Counted from the first letter of the stretch, positions 7,328-16,702 are shown. The stretch: 64,000 nucleotides of DNA from Nonlabens sp. Ci31 (GCF_012974865.1 NZ_CP043633.1:1674001-1738000); one strand, 5' to 3'. Notes: generated by a model not told the origin, from the sequence alone. Numbers and translations are program-made.

Positions 7328-8971
7328 AGCATCTTTTCTTTTATAATCGACGTAAAAATCTTCCACGATATCAAATTCAGCATCCTTAGAAGGTAACTTT
7401 ATTTTTTGAATTTTTGAACTAGGTGTGATCCACGTCTTTTCTCCATCGATAAGTACTTGAATAGGCATTTCAAAACCGTCTACCACGTCTGCCCATCGGT
7501 ATTGCATAGTCTTCCTATTGATGGAATACTCTAATTTAGGAATACGTATATCGCGTAAATATTGATCAAATACTGGATCGAGATCGATTTCCATTTGACC
7601 AGAAATATAGTTTTCTATTTGAGCGGTGGTTACTGTTTCATGATAGAACTCTTTATTGAGACCGCGCAGGATCTGTCTCCATTTTTCGTCATCATTTGCG
7701 ATCTGTCTTAGCGTATGCAAGAGGTTAGATCCTTTGTAATACATATCTCCAGAACCTTCATGATTCACACCATAATCACCTATAATAGGTCGGTCGTTTT
7801 TAATAGTACGTCTTGTACCGATCACATATTCTGAGCTGGCTTTTTTACCGTAATAATAGTCCAAGAAAAGACTTTCTGAATAAGCAGTAAAACTCTCATG
7901 GATCCACATGTCTGCAATATCCTTGTTGGTAATATTGTTTGCAAACCATTCATGACCCGATTCATGGATGATGATAAAGTCAAATTTCATTCCCCAGCCA
8001 CTTCCTGAAAGATCGCTACCTAGATAACCTTTTACATATTTATTACCATAGGTAATAGAGCTTTGATGTTCCATTCCTAAATAGGGGACTTCGACTAATT
8101 TATAACTGTCTTCATAAAAAGGATAAGGACCGAACCAGTGTTCAAAAGCCTTCATCATTTTAGGCGCATCTTTGAAATGTGTTTTGGCTTTTTCTAGGTT
8201 ATCGCGCAGTACGTAATAATCCATGTCCAGAGCACCTTTTTCTCCTTTGTAGACTTCAGAGAAATTCACATAATCTCCTATATTGATATTGACTCCATAA
8301 TTATTGATAGGGTTTTTTACTTCCCAAGTGTAAGTCGAGCTGCCATCTGCTTGTATTGCTGTATCGATTAAGCGACCGTTAGAAATGTTCATTAAGCCTG
8401 CTGGCACGTTAATAGACATGGTCATTCCATCTACCTCTTGGTACATATGGTCTTTATTGGGCCACCATACACTAGCGCCTAGGCCTTGATTAGAAGTGGC
8501 AATAAAATGTTTACCATTAGCGTCTTTTTTCCAAGAAAAACCTCCATCCCAAGGAGCATTTCTAGCCTCTCGCGGATTTCCTTCAAAAGTTATTTTAACA
8601 GTGTTGGTAACGCCTACCATTTGTTGATCTACTAATTGAATAAAATGCGCATTGCCTTCCTGACGTACCTCAAGTTCTTTGTTGTTTTGAGTAACGCTAA
8701 GAATACGCATAGGTTCTTGAAGGTCTATTTGCATGACTTGATAGGGTGCTAACACTTCATAAGTAATGGTATTAGATCCTTTAATGAATTTATCTTCTGG
8801 TATCACCCTTACCTCTAAATCATAATATTTCAAATCCCACCAAGCACGCTCTGGCGTAATGGAACCACGTAAAGAATCCTGTCTGGTAAATTGCTTTTTA
8901 TTGGTGAGTAACTGACCTTGGCTTGTCTGAGAAAAACTTATTATTGTCAATACTATTAAAATATATTTCAT
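7319..8971 (-). CDS. Secreted M1-family metallopeptidase
   Basis: The 550-residue protein has a signal peptide (MKYILIVLTIISFSQTSQGQ). It then has the M1 layout: an N-terminal beta domain, GMEHQS at 299-304 in place of GAMEN, the zinc motif HESGH at 336-340 and the third ligand Glu359 in WIHESF. M1 enzymes remove N-terminal amino acids from peptides, and this one would act outside the cytoplasm. It lacks the long C-terminal ERAP-like domain, as do other short flavobacterial members. It stands alone, followed by the remnant described at 7010. Confidence 0.9.
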   Translation of the reverse strand: MKYILIVLTIISFSQTSQGQLLTNKKQFTRQDSLRGSITPERAWWDLKYYDLEVRVIPEDKFIKGSNTITYEVLAPYQVMQIDLQEPMRILSVTQNNKELEVRQEGNAHFIQLVDQQMVGVTNTVKITFEGNPREARNAPWDGGFSWKKDANGKHFIATSNQGLGASVWWPNKDHMYQEVDGMTMSINVPAGLMNISNGRLIDTAIQADGSSTYTWEVKNPINNYGVNINIGDYVNFSEVYKGEKGALDMDYYVLRDNLEKAKTHFKDAPKMMKAFEHWFGPYPFYEDSYKLVEVPYLGMEHQSSITYGNKYVKGYLGSDLSGSGWGMKFDFIIIHESGHEWFANNITNKDIADMWIHESFTAYSESLFLDYYYGKKASSEYVIGTRRTIKNDRPIIGDYGVNHEGSGDMYYKGSNLLHTLRQIANDDEKWRQILRGLNKEFYHETVTTAQIENYISGQMEIDLDPVFDQYLRDIRIPKLEYSINRKTMQYRWADVVDGFEMPIQVLIDGEKTWITPSSKIQKIKLPSKDAEFDIVEDFYVDYKRKDALD

Positions 8972-9018
8972 GTGCTATCTTTTGATTTATGGAAATGGAT
9001 AAAAATATATCTAAGTCT

Positions 9019-9240
9019 TCAAAAAAACAAACTTTGATTAACGGAATGCTTTTTCAGGTATTTTAATTTTGACAATTTTAAAAAACCTATTATTGATATT
9101 AGTTGATCTGTAAGTTCAACAACACAGGAATTCCCTACTTTTCCAGTTGCACTTTTACTTCCACCTTTTCCACCACCCATACCGCCGCCGCCTAAAACAA
9201 GCATTAGCGATAATGTTAAGAATGAGAATAAATTTTTAAT
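9019..9240 (-). CDS. Possible small Gly-rich exported protein without a standard start
   Basis: The frame encodes KNLFSFLTLSLMLVL, a signal-peptide-like stretch, then a glycine-rich segment (GGGGMGGGKGG) and a hydrophobic tail. The segment starts at an ATT (9240) directly after a TAG. The first ATG (9204) lies inside the hydrophobic stretch. Either ATT is used, or an ATG has mutated and the gene is dying, or it is chance. No family was recognised. Confidence 0.3.
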   Translation of the reverse strand: MKNLFSFLTLSLMLVLGGGGMGGGKGGSKSATGKVGNSCVVELTDQLISIIGFLKLSKLKYLKKHSVNQSLFF

Positions 9241-9433
9241 CTATAGTATTTTCGTAAGCTTTATATTTAAGTTCTCAAATCTAAATCTAAAAAATAAGTT
9301 AAAAAAAACATTGATAATGGGCAGCAGACTTCTCATTTTATCGATATTCACATATTTTCACTTTTTCTGTATCTAAGGAGTAGAATAAAACCTAACCTTT
9401 GGAAAAGCTATTTTCATAATTTGCATATCGCTG

Positions 9434-9921
9434 GCGGAATGAATTCCGCCCCTGGGAATTTATTGTGTCGCCTGCGGCGTTCCTTTTATTTAGCGGAATG
9501 AATTCCGCCCCTTGGAATCTATTTTGTCGCCTGCGGCGTTCCTTTTATTTAGCGGAATGAATTCCGCCCCTGGGAATTTATTTTGTCGCCTGCGGCGTTC
9601 CTTTTATTTAGCGGAATGAATTCCGCCCCTGGGAATCTATTTTGTCGCCTGCGGCGTTCCTTTTATTTAGCGGAATGAATTCCGCCCCTGGGAATCTATT
9701 GTGTCGCCTGCGGCGTTCCTTTTATTTAGCAGAATGAATTCCGCCCCTGGGAATTTATTGTGTCGCTTGCGGCGTTCCTTTTATTTAGCGGAATGAATTC
9801 CGCCCCTTGGAATTTATTGTGTCGCCTGCGGCGTTCCTTTTATTTAGCAGAATGAATTCCGCCCCTGGGAATTTATTTTGTCGCCTGCGGCGTTCCTTTT
9901 ATTTAGCGGAATGAATTCCGC
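9434..9921. repeat. Tandem array of eight 59-bp palindromic repeats plus a partial ninth
   Basis: Units begin every 59 bases (9434, 9493, 9552, 9611, 9670, 9729, 9788, 9847) with a partial copy at 9906. Each contains the palindrome GCGGAATGAATTCCGC and a short hairpin CGCCTGCGGCG nested between GGAA and TTCC. Copies differ only by single bases. There are no unique spacers, so it is not CRISPR. It lies in the roughly 770-bp gap between the small Gly-rich frame and the GH113 gene, downstream of the latter. No gene is visible within it. Confidence 0.95.
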
Positions 9922-10011
9922 TTTTTTCTTGCGAGATAATTGGAGAATTCCGCTTTTTCTTTCTAGAGAATATTAGAATTTCGATTTTTCTTAACTCTTA
10001 ACTCTTAACTC

Positions 10012-11055
10012 TTAACTCGCCTTGCGATAAGCCTCAGTTATCGTTTTCTGCGCTTTTTTATTTTGTGGCGTAAAACGTTTTTCATAGCCATGCCATTTGC
10101 TATTTTCGGCATGATGTTTCCAGATAAAGCCACCAGCCATCCAGTCTTCCTGCCACATATTTTCATAAAGCTGTTGAAAAAGTATGTGCTGTGCTTCTTC
10201 ATTTACTTCATGTTCTTCTTGTGCATTTTTCCAGGGTTCTTTGCCAGCAAAGTCGGCACTTATATAACCGTATTCTGAAAAAAGGATTTTTTTATCGAAC
10301 TTTTCTGAAATCCCTTTCATTTCATTTTTCCACTTTTGCCAGTTCTTTGTTACCGTAGTAGCATCTGGAGTTTTTTCTTCACTCAAAGGGAAATAGGCAT
10401 CTACCCCTATAAAATCCAGTTCGTTCCAAAACGATACATGTTTATAACTATCCCAGTTACCGGCATAGGTTAGTTTTCCAGTATAAATCTCGCGTATGTT
10501 TTTGATAAGTTGTTGCCAGTAGGCGGGTCGTTCTTTTACAAAGGAATCTAATTCTGTACCTATACAAAACATGCCTATTTTTTCATTTGCAGCAATATGG
10601 ACAAATCTCATGATGTAGGCCGTATAACTATCTTCTAGAGTTTTCCAAGCTTCTTCTGTTTTTAGTTTGATATGGCCCGTATAATCTCCACGCCCTATCC
10701 ATATTTGTGGTTTGAGCAATACATCAATTCCTTGATCTTTCATTAATTGAATGGTAACCGCTACTCCTTTAGGTTTCTCGCCCCACCAGCCTCTTTTTTC
10801 TTCATAATTAATTTGTGGCTGATCCAGACTATGCATCCACGCATAGGGAATTATAGCAGCGTAGTTGGCATTATAGTTTTTTATAGGAGTTATTGCCTTA
10901 TGATCAATAGAATCACGTGTGGCTACTAGTGTAATGCCATTGATTTTTGAAGCACCGGTAGCCTGAGCTGTGGTTTGATGCTGCGCTAGATCCTTGCTTT
11001 GTGAATTGCAGGAGGCAATTGCTATAGTTAGAAGTAAGAAAAGTTTTTTTTTCAT
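10012..11055 (-). CDS. GH113-like glycoside hydrolase lipoprotein
   Basis: The 347-residue protein has a lipobox (AIASC, Cys16), so it should be anchored to the envelope. The rest is a TIM-barrel glycosidase with GH113-type motifs: FCIGTELDSF with the candidate acid/base Glu168, DFIGVDAYFPL, and ILFSEYGY with the candidate nucleophile Glu261. GH113 enzymes are mostly beta-mannanases. The substrate here is inferred from family only, and no polysaccharide-utilisation genes are adjacent. It lies just downstream of a Fic/Doc gene on the same strand. Confidence 0.8.
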   Translation of the reverse strand: MKKKLFLLLTIAIASCNSQSKDLAQHQTTAQATGASKINGITLVATRDSIDHKAITPIKNYNANYAAIIPYAWMHSLDQPQINYEEKRGWWGEKPKGVAVTIQLMKDQGIDVLLKPQIWIGRGDYTGHIKLKTEEAWKTLEDSYTAYIMRFVHIAANEKIGMFCIGTELDSFVKERPAYWQQLIKNIREIYTGKLTYAGNWDSYKHVSFWNELDFIGVDAYFPLSEEKTPDATTVTKNWQKWKNEMKGISEKFDKKILFSEYGYISADFAGKEPWKNAQEEHEVNEEAQHILFQQLYENMWQEDWMAGGFIWKHHAENSKWHGYEKRFTPQNKKAQKTITEAYRKAS

Positions 11056-11060
11056 GGAAA

Positions 11061-11444
11061 TTATGAGTTTAATTCAGTTACGTGAATTTTTAAGCATTCG
11101 GTTTTTTGATCTATGTTCATTTTGCCTTCTGCCACCTTAATCGTAAAGGCATATTTTTCATTTTCTGTAATAGTTAAGTCTAAACGATTAGTGCGTAGAA
11201 TAAACATCATCAACATAAATCCTATTCTTTTATTACCATCTATAAACGGTTGGTTGATTAAAAGGCTTTCCATGATTGCAGCCGCTTTGTGAATAGCAGT
11301 AGGATAAAGATCAATACCATCAAATAATGAAAATGGTCTATGCAAAGCAGATTCTAGAGCACCTCGATCTATTATCCCTTCTCCACCACCATAAATTTGA
11401 AGTGCTTTAGGATGAAATGCAACTGCCAATTTTAATTCTATCAT
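11061..11444 (-). CDS. Fic/Doc-family (death-on-curing) toxin
   Basis: The 127-residue Doc-size protein carries the Fic core NQPFIDGNKRIG at residues 64-75. Doc toxins phosphorylate EF-Tu, and other Fic proteins AMPylate targets. The canonical histidine of HxFxDGNKR is replaced by Gln65, while DGNKR is kept, so catalysis may be lost or altered. Its ATG overlaps the TGA of a small upstream frame (ATGA), the usual antitoxin position. It is followed after 5 bp by the GH113 gene, which may share the transcript. Confidence 0.8.
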   Translation of the reverse strand: MIELKLAVAFHPKALQIYGGGEGIIDRGALESALHRPFSLFDGIDLYPTAIHKAAAIMESLLINQPFIDGNKRIGFMLMMFILRTNRLDLTITENEKYAFTIKVAEGKMNIDQKTECLKIHVTELNS

Positions 11445-11632
11445 TGGGCTAATCTTCTAAGAAGTCCATCATTATCCTTCATGATTTTATCCATGATATC
11501 ATGCATTTCTTTTTCAGTCGTTTGTGGCTCTACTGTGTCCAATAATCTAATTACTTTTGACAATATATTGTCATCGTTTATATGGGAAACTTTATTATGT
11601 ATTTGTTCTTTTAATTCTTGCGTATTCCCAAT
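11441..11632 (-). CDS. Candidate antitoxin partner of the Fic/Doc toxin
   Basis: A 63-codon frame ends at a TGA overlapping the toxin start. It encodes a charged, helical-looking peptide (NTQELKEQIHNKVSH, then EKEMHDIMDKIMKDNDGLL). The first codon after a purine-rich AAAAGGTAAG is ATT (11632), and no in-frame ATG exists before its second half. ATT initiation, or loss of an ATG, would explain why gene finders miss it. Assignment as antitoxin rests on size, coupling and position only. Confidence 0.4.
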   Translation of the reverse strand: MGNTQELKEQIHNKVSHINDDNILSKVIRLLDTVEPQTTEKEMHDIMDKIMKDNDGLLRRLAQ

Positions 11633-11749
11633 TCTTACCTTTTATAAAATTAATCAAATTTGACCGATTTTATTTTTTTAACTGAATACTATGAGTCGAG
11701 CAAGATTCTTGCCAGCTTATGTGTGAGGTTAAGTTGTTTGTATTGATCT

Positions 11750-11835
11750 CGCTTTCGCCCTGAGCTCCCTCAGGATAAACTTCTATTTTCAGAAATGAAA
11801 ACAGAAAGCAAAGCATAAGAAGTTTATGCCGCAGT
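11750..11835 (+). repeat. Long dispersed repeat, copy 2
   Basis: This copy shows the full form: CGCTTTCGCCCTGAGC, then ATAAACTTCT pairing with AGAAGTTTAT 40 bases later to form a large hairpin, then GCCGCAG. The surrounding gap from 11633 to 12079 holds no other feature that I can support. Confidence 0.65.
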
Positions 11836-12079
11836 TGTATACTTTGATTTTACTTGTGCTGCTTATCGAAGCATCGAAGTGTTGTGGCAGGAAACTGTAA
11901 CCTAAATAACACTCCATCTTTATAAAAATATGATCTCGATTACCCATAAATGTATAACTTACACTTTTTAAAGAGCTGAAAACTATATTTAGGGAACAAA
12001 GAGTCACTTCAAGGGAAGTTTCTACCTGTCTATATCTTTAATAAATCAGTTGATTTGTTATTTAATAACTCACCTACTC

Positions 12080-13420
12080 ATGGACCACATAGTCATTATA
12101 GGAAATGGTATCGCTGGAGTTACCGCAGCGCGTCATATTAGGAAAAATTCTGATCATCGCATCACTATCATTTCTGGTGAGGCGGATTATTTTTTCTCTC
12201 GTACAGCGCTCATGTATGTTTATATGGGGCATATGAAATTTGAACACACGCAACCTTATGAAAATTGGTTTTGGAAAAAAAACCGAATAGAATTAAAAAC
12301 CGCTTGGGTGGAAAAGGTCTCTGGTGCTGATAAAACCATCCTCTTCACTACAGGAGAAACTATGAGTTTTGACAAGTTGATTATAGCTACGGGTAGTGTT
12401 CCTAATAGATTTGGCTGGCCAGGTCAAGATCTCCAAGGGGTTCAAGGTTTATACCACAAACAAGATCTGGAACAACTAGAGAAAAATGCTCCTGACAATG
12501 AGACCTGTAAACATGCCGTAATCGTAGGCGGCGGACTTATAGGAATTGAAATGGTCGAGATGTTGCACTCGCGCCATATTCCAGTTACTTTTTTAGTTCG
12601 AGAAGATAGCTTTTGGAATGCAGTATTACCAGCTGGAGAAAGTGCGATGGTCAATGAAGAAATTATGGCAAATGGCATTGATTTGCGCTTAGGGGCTAAT
12701 CTGGAAGAAATCATCGATGATGGTAACGGAAATTGCAAAGCAATCAAAATAAAAGAAACGGGAGAGGTAATAGCATGCGATGTGGTAGGGCTTACCGCTG
12801 GAGTAAGTCCTAATGTGAACTTTTTAAAAGATTCCGATATAGAAGTAGGTCGCGGTGTAAAAGTAAATAGACTTCTAGAAACTAGTGTAAAAGATATTTA
12901 TGCGATAGGTGATTGTGCAGAACAGCGAGAGGCAATAGGCAGGAGAAGACCTATAGAAGCTGTATGGTATACAGGACGTATGATGGGAGAGGCTATCGCT
13001 CAAACTATTTGTGGGAACCCTATGGAATACAATCCGGGTCACTGGTTTAACAGTGCTAAATTCATGGACGTAGAATACCAGACTTATGGATGGGTAAGTG
13101 GAGAGCTTCAGCCAGATTTTGAAGAGCAATTTCACTGGAGACACGATGAAGAAATGATATGTGTCACCATTGCTTATCATAAAGAGACAGATGTGTTTTT
13201 AGGCATCAATACCTTCGGAATCAGAATGCGACATGAGATATTTGATCGCTGGCTTACGGAGGGTCGCAAAGTAGATGAGGTAATGACCTATTTAAAGGAT
13301 GCGAACTTTGATCCAGAATTTTACAAGCTACATGAAAATGCCATAGTTGATCATTACAATCAACAAAGAGGAAAACAAATCAAGCCATTTAAAAAAAGCT
13401 GGAAACGCATTTTTGCTTAA
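12080..13420 (+). CDS. FAD-dependent NAD(P)H oxidoreductase (rubredoxin/nitrite reductase-like)
   Basis: The 446-residue flavoprotein starts at MDHIVIIGNG; ten upstream codons were rejected because the GxGxxG motif at residues 8-13 should be near the N-terminus. A second dinucleotide motif VIVGGGLIG lies at 147-155 and the FAD motif DIYAIGDCAE follows. The last 130 residues are a family-specific tail with no recognised cofactor site. A 4Fe-4S membrane protein follows 24 bp downstream, so the two probably form an electron-transfer unit feeding from NAD(P)H. Donor and acceptor are unknown. Confidence 0.8.
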   Translation: MDHIVIIGNGIAGVTAARHIRKNSDHRITIISGEADYFFSRTALMYVYMGHMKFEHTQPYENWFWKKNRIELKTAWVEKVSGADKTILFTTGETMSFDKLIIATGSVPNRFGWPGQDLQGVQGLYHKQDLEQLEKNAPDNETCKHAVIVGGGLIGIEMVEMLHSRHIPVTFLVREDSFWNAVLPAGESAMVNEEIMANGIDLRLGANLEEIIDDGNGNCKAIKIKETGEVIACDVVGLTAGVSPNVNFLKDSDIEVGRGVKVNRLLETSVKDIYAIGDCAEQREAIGRRRPIEAVWYTGRMMGEAIAQTICGNPMEYNPGHWFNSAKFMDVEYQTYGWVSGELQPDFEEQFHWRHDEEMICVTIAYHKETDVFLGINTFGIRMRHEIFDRWLTEGRKVDEVMTYLKDANFDPEFYKLHENAIVDHYNQQRGKQIKPFKKSWKRIFA

Positions 13421-13444
13421 ACAAAACCTAACAAATTACGCTTT

Positions 13445-15037
13445 ATGAAAGCCATACAACATATAGGCATAGCCATTTTTTTAGTGGGTTTTGGAATTTT
13501 TATCAGCCTTCCTTTTTTAGGCCACTTTAAACTCGATCAAAAAAGTTTTGATCAGATAATGGTCAATCAAGGAATAAAAAGCGAGATTTTTATTCAGGAT
13601 CTACAAACCGAAATAGTAGGTAAAGATTTTTCTGGTATCACGCCTTTAGCCTCTATAGTGGCAGAAGTTACTGAAAATGCCAATGCCATCCATACGGAGA
13701 ATAAGGAATGGGATAAAAAAGTATATGCCAGTGATGATGATCTAGCAACATCCATAAGAAAGGAATCTGGTTACGGCTTTATTCCAGAAAATAAAGGCTT
13801 GATGTGGTTCCTCACATTTGGACTTGGTATTTTAGGTGCGCTGATGTTTATTTTACCACAAGTGATTACTTTAGGTAGAAAAGGAATTAAAAACAATGGT
13901 ATTTATCATCAAAGTTCGACCAATAGAGGCTGGATCGCATGGCTTGTTTTTATCTTCTTAGTTAGTTTTTACTTAGTTCTCTATTTTCAATCAGAATATA
14001 CGGTAAACTGGACCTATCTAGTAGATCCTATAAGTAAAAGTTTGAGCGGTAATCTGGCAAGTCATTGGTTTGTATATGGTTTTATGTATTGTACGGTAAT
14101 GACAGTTATGGCCATTAGAATGTATGTCAAATACCGTTACAATAAGTACCAAGTTTTGAGAACTACCTCAGTGTTGTTCTTTCAAATCGTTTTTGCGTTT
14201 CTCATTCCTGAAATCATGGTACGATTACAATTATCTTATTCTAAAGGCTATGATTTTAAAAATGCCTTCCCTTTAGATTACGATTTCTTTTTTAGCTGGA
14301 ATCTGTCAGAGTTGATTTCTAGTGGAGGATTAGGTCTATTTATTCTGGTATGGGGAATTATATTGACCGTGGTGATTGTTCCAGTAATGGTCTATTTCTT
14401 TGGAAAAAGATGGTATTGTTCGTGGGTTTGTGGATGTGGTGGACTGGCCGAAACCTTAGGAGATCCCTACCGTCAGCATTCCAGTAAATCGCTGTTCTCT
14501 TGGAAAGTAGAACGCTGGTTGGTTCATGGCGTACTCGTTTTTGCTGTGGTCATGACTGGTTTTACATTGTATGGTTTTTTTACAGAGGCGAGCGCAGTCC
14601 TAGGTATTAAGGTACAAAGTATTATGAATGTGTACAGCTTTTTGATAGGGGCTATTTTTGCAGGAGTTATAGGTACTGGATTCTATCCTATTTTTGGGAA
14701 TCGAGTTTGGTGTCGTTTTGGTTGCCCACTGGCAGCTTATCTCGGATTTGTGCAACGCTTTAAATCACGTTTTAGAATCACAACTAATGGTGGTCAGTGC
14801 ATTTCTTGTGGAAATTGTTCTACTTATTGTGAAATGGGAATAGACGTAAGAGCTTATGCTCAAAAAGGGGAAAACATCGTACGTTCCAGCTGTGTAGGTT
14901 GTGGTATTTGCAGTGCGGTGTGCCCGCGTGGCGTATTAAAGTTGGAGAACGGTCCAGAAGATGGACGTATCAACCCTACAGAAATATTGTTAGGAAATGA
15001 TGTGGACTTAATGACCTTATTAAATAAAGATAAATAA
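13445..15037 (+). CDS. Membrane 4Fe-4S ferredoxin (NapH/NosR/RdxA-like)
   Basis: The 530-residue polytopic protein has an N-terminal membrane anchor, several further helices and CxxxC pairs at membrane borders (C325/C329 and C423/C427), typical of the FMN/NosR-NapH fold. Two 4Fe-4S motifs follow: C452-C455-C458 with C462, and C483-C486-C489 with C493 plus Pro. It should shuttle electrons across or along the inner membrane. It is cotranscribed with the FAD oxidoreductase. I do not know the final acceptor; no nitrous-oxide, nitrate or cytochrome-oxidase genes are nearby. Confidence 0.8.
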   Translation: MKAIQHIGIAIFLVGFGIFISLPFLGHFKLDQKSFDQIMVNQGIKSEIFIQDLQTEIVGKDFSGITPLASIVAEVTENANAIHTENKEWDKKVYASDDDLATSIRKESGYGFIPENKGLMWFLTFGLGILGALMFILPQVITLGRKGIKNNGIYHQSSTNRGWIAWLVFIFLVSFYLVLYFQSEYTVNWTYLVDPISKSLSGNLASHWFVYGFMYCTVMTVMAIRMYVKYRYNKYQVLRTTSVLFFQIVFAFLIPEIMVRLQLSYSKGYDFKNAFPLDYDFFFSWNLSELISSGGLGLFILVWGIILTVVIVPVMVYFFGKRWYCSWVCGCGGLAETLGDPYRQHSSKSLFSWKVERWLVHGVLVFAVVMTGFTLYGFFTEASAVLGIKVQSIMNVYSFLIGAIFAGVIGTGFYPIFGNRVWCRFGCPLAAYLGFVQRFKSRFRITTNGGQCISCGNCSTYCEMGIDVRAYAQKGENIVRSSCVGCGICSAVCPRGVLKLENGPEDGRINPTEILLGNDVDLMTLLNKDK

Positions 15038-15055
15038 ATGGAAGGCTTTTCTCTT

Positions 15056-15111
15056 TCTTTTCTTTTTTTAAGGAAAGGAAGTTTATCTTGATGCAGCTCA
15101 GGGCGAAAGCG
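15056..15111 (-). repeat. Long dispersed repeat, copy 3
   Basis: In minus orientation it reads CGCTTTCGCCCTGAGCTGC, then GATAAACTTCC and an A/T-rich hairpin. It lies about 20 bp downstream of the 4Fe-4S gene and might act as its terminator. Confidence 0.6.
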
Positions 15112-15239
15112 AGCCAAATATCAGTTCCTAATCATGCCTTGAGTTCTTGATCATAAATAAAAATACAGCCGAATTAATTTTAACAGCAGACACCTTACCC
15201 GAACAGGAAGGTTTATAGTGATTTAATATCGCAAACCAA

Positions 15240-16220
15240 TTAAAACGTCACTTTAGATCTTTTAGAAAGCGTTTCTAAAATCTGTTTGGCATGTATGCGG
15301 CTGTTCTCAATGAACCATTTATGGGTTTCTTCACCACCACAAATAACCCCGGCTAGAAATATGCCTTTCACGTTAGTTTCCATGGAGTCTTCGTTGTAGG
15401 ATGGAATCTGTTTTTTGCCCACGAGCTTTATCCCCATAGCTTTTAAAAATGTAAAATTAGGACGGTAACCAGTTAAAGCTACGACAAAGTCATTAGGGAT
15501 AGAAATATCTTTACCCTCTTCATTGATGACTATTTTGTCTTTTGATATTTCTTTAATCTCACTGTTATAGTAGGCCTTAATCGAACCTTCTTTAATACGA
15601 TTTTCTATATCTGGCTTTACCCAATACTTGACACGATCCCCTATTGCTTCTCCTCGTATGATCATAGAAACCTCACCGCCTTTGCGGTAAATTTCTAACG
15701 CGGCGTCCACTGCGCTATTACTAGCCCCTACAATAGCAACTTTCTGAAAGGCATATAAATGTGCATCATTGTAATAATGAGTTACTTTAGAAAGGTCTTC
15801 ACCCTTAACATCCATCTTATTAGGAATGTCATAGAATCCAGTAGCGACTACGATGTTTTTTGTTTTGTAACTACCTCTATCAGTAGTGACTTTAAAGTTA
15901 TTCACTTTATCTACGGCAATTACTGTTTCAAACAGCTTTATATTCAGGTCGTTTGAAACTGCTATACGCCTATAGTATTCTAAAGCTTCTTGTTTGCTAG
16001 GTTTTGCTTCTTTAGAAATAAAAGGTATATCATCCAGTTCTAATTTCTCACTGGTAGAGAAAAATTTCATGTTCGATGGGTAGTTGTAAAGCGAGTTAAC
16101 TATAGGTCCTTTTTCAATAATTAGGTAGGATAGGTTATTCTTTTTTGCTTCTAGAGCACAATTAATACCTATAGGTCCTGCACCTATAATAAGAACATCC
16201 ATTAGTTTTTCATTTTCCAT
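15240..16220 (-). CDS. ypdA: YpdA-family FAD disulfide reductase
   Basis: The product is about 326 residues and resembles YpdA, the NADPH-dependent bacillithiol disulfide reductase. It has LIIGAGPIGINC near the N-terminus, EKGPIVNSLYNYP, the second Rossmann motif VAIVGASNSAVDAA and a C-terminal GIFLAGVICGG. Flavobacteria are known to make bacillithiol, so a thiol-redox role is reasonable. A perfect -7 element (TACCTTTG) ends 3 bp before the first ATG at 16229. I therefore prefer the ATG at 16220 (MENEK), because the earlier one would be at or before the transcript start. Confidence 0.85.
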   Translation of the reverse strand: MENEKLMDVLIIGAGPIGINCALEAKKNNLSYLIIEKGPIVNSLYNYPSNMKFFSTSEKLELDDIPFISKEAKPSKQEALEYYRRIAVSNDLNIKLFETVIAVDKVNNFKVTTDRGSYKTKNIVVATGFYDIPNKMDVKGEDLSKVTHYYNDAHLYAFQKVAIVGASNSAVDAALEIYRKGGEVSMIIRGEAIGDRVKYWVKPDIENRIKEGSIKAYYNSEIKEISKDKIVINEEGKDISIPNDFVVALTGYRPNFTFLKAMGIKLVGKKQIPSYNEDSMETNVKGIFLAGVICGGEETHKWFIENSRIHAKQILETLSKRSKVTF

Positions 16221-16267
16221 AGCATTCAAAGGTACTTACCCAAGGGAGAAAGGATCTTAAGAAAATA

Positions 16268-16702
16268 TTATTTTTTATGTCGTAACGCTGCTTTTCTCAT
16301 CGACATTCCATCAATAATACTAAAAAGCTCTTGCGGTTCAAAGAAATCTGTTCTTTCTTCTTTAAGGTTTCCATCTAAGCCTATCAGGACAACTTTAAAG
16401 TGGTGGCTCTTTCCCATAAACTGGTCAAACAGAGTAAAGGTAGACTTCCATTCTTTGGTTGTCTCCGTAGTAAAATCCTCAAGTCTCCAGTTATTGAGCA
16501 GGACTTGGTAAATAATCAATTTACGATCCATACAAGCTGCTGCTTCATTAGTGAGCGCAGTTATTTGTTTTTGAAACAAAGGGTTAGAAAGGCCATCACT
16601 TAAAACAATGGCAATTCTATTGTTCCATTGGTGTTTTTGAAGGGTTTGGGAAACTGTTATAAACGAAGTCATAAAGAGAAGTAGGGTGCTTATAAATTTC
16701 AT
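16268..16702 (-). CDS. DUF4174 domain-containing protein
   Basis: The 144-residue product has a signal peptide (MKFISTLLLFMTSFITVSQ) and the DUF4174 pattern: an N-terminal strand WNNRIAIVLSDG and a C-terminal FKVVLIGLDGNLKEERTDFF, a thioredoxin-like layout without catalytic cysteines. It would be periplasmic. The function is unknown. It lies upstream of ypdA on the same strand, about 40 bp away, so the two may be cotranscribed, although ypdA has its own -7 element. Confidence 0.8.
   Translation of the reverse strand: MKFISTLLLFMTSFITVSQTLQKHQWNNRIAIVLSDGLSNPLFQKQITALTNEAAACMDRKLIIYQVLLNNWRLEDFTTETTKEWKSTFTLFDQFMGKSHHFKVVLIGLDGNLKEERTDFFEPQELFSIIDGMSMRKAALRHKK

Noticed and set aside
9434..9921. 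CRISPR array
   Set aside because: The 59-bp units are contiguous and nearly identical with no unique spacers, and no cas genes are near.
11789..12007. 72-codon minus-strand ORF upstream of the FAD oxidoreductase
   Set aside because: It overlaps the long dispersed repeat, has no signal or domain and lies where the promoter should be.
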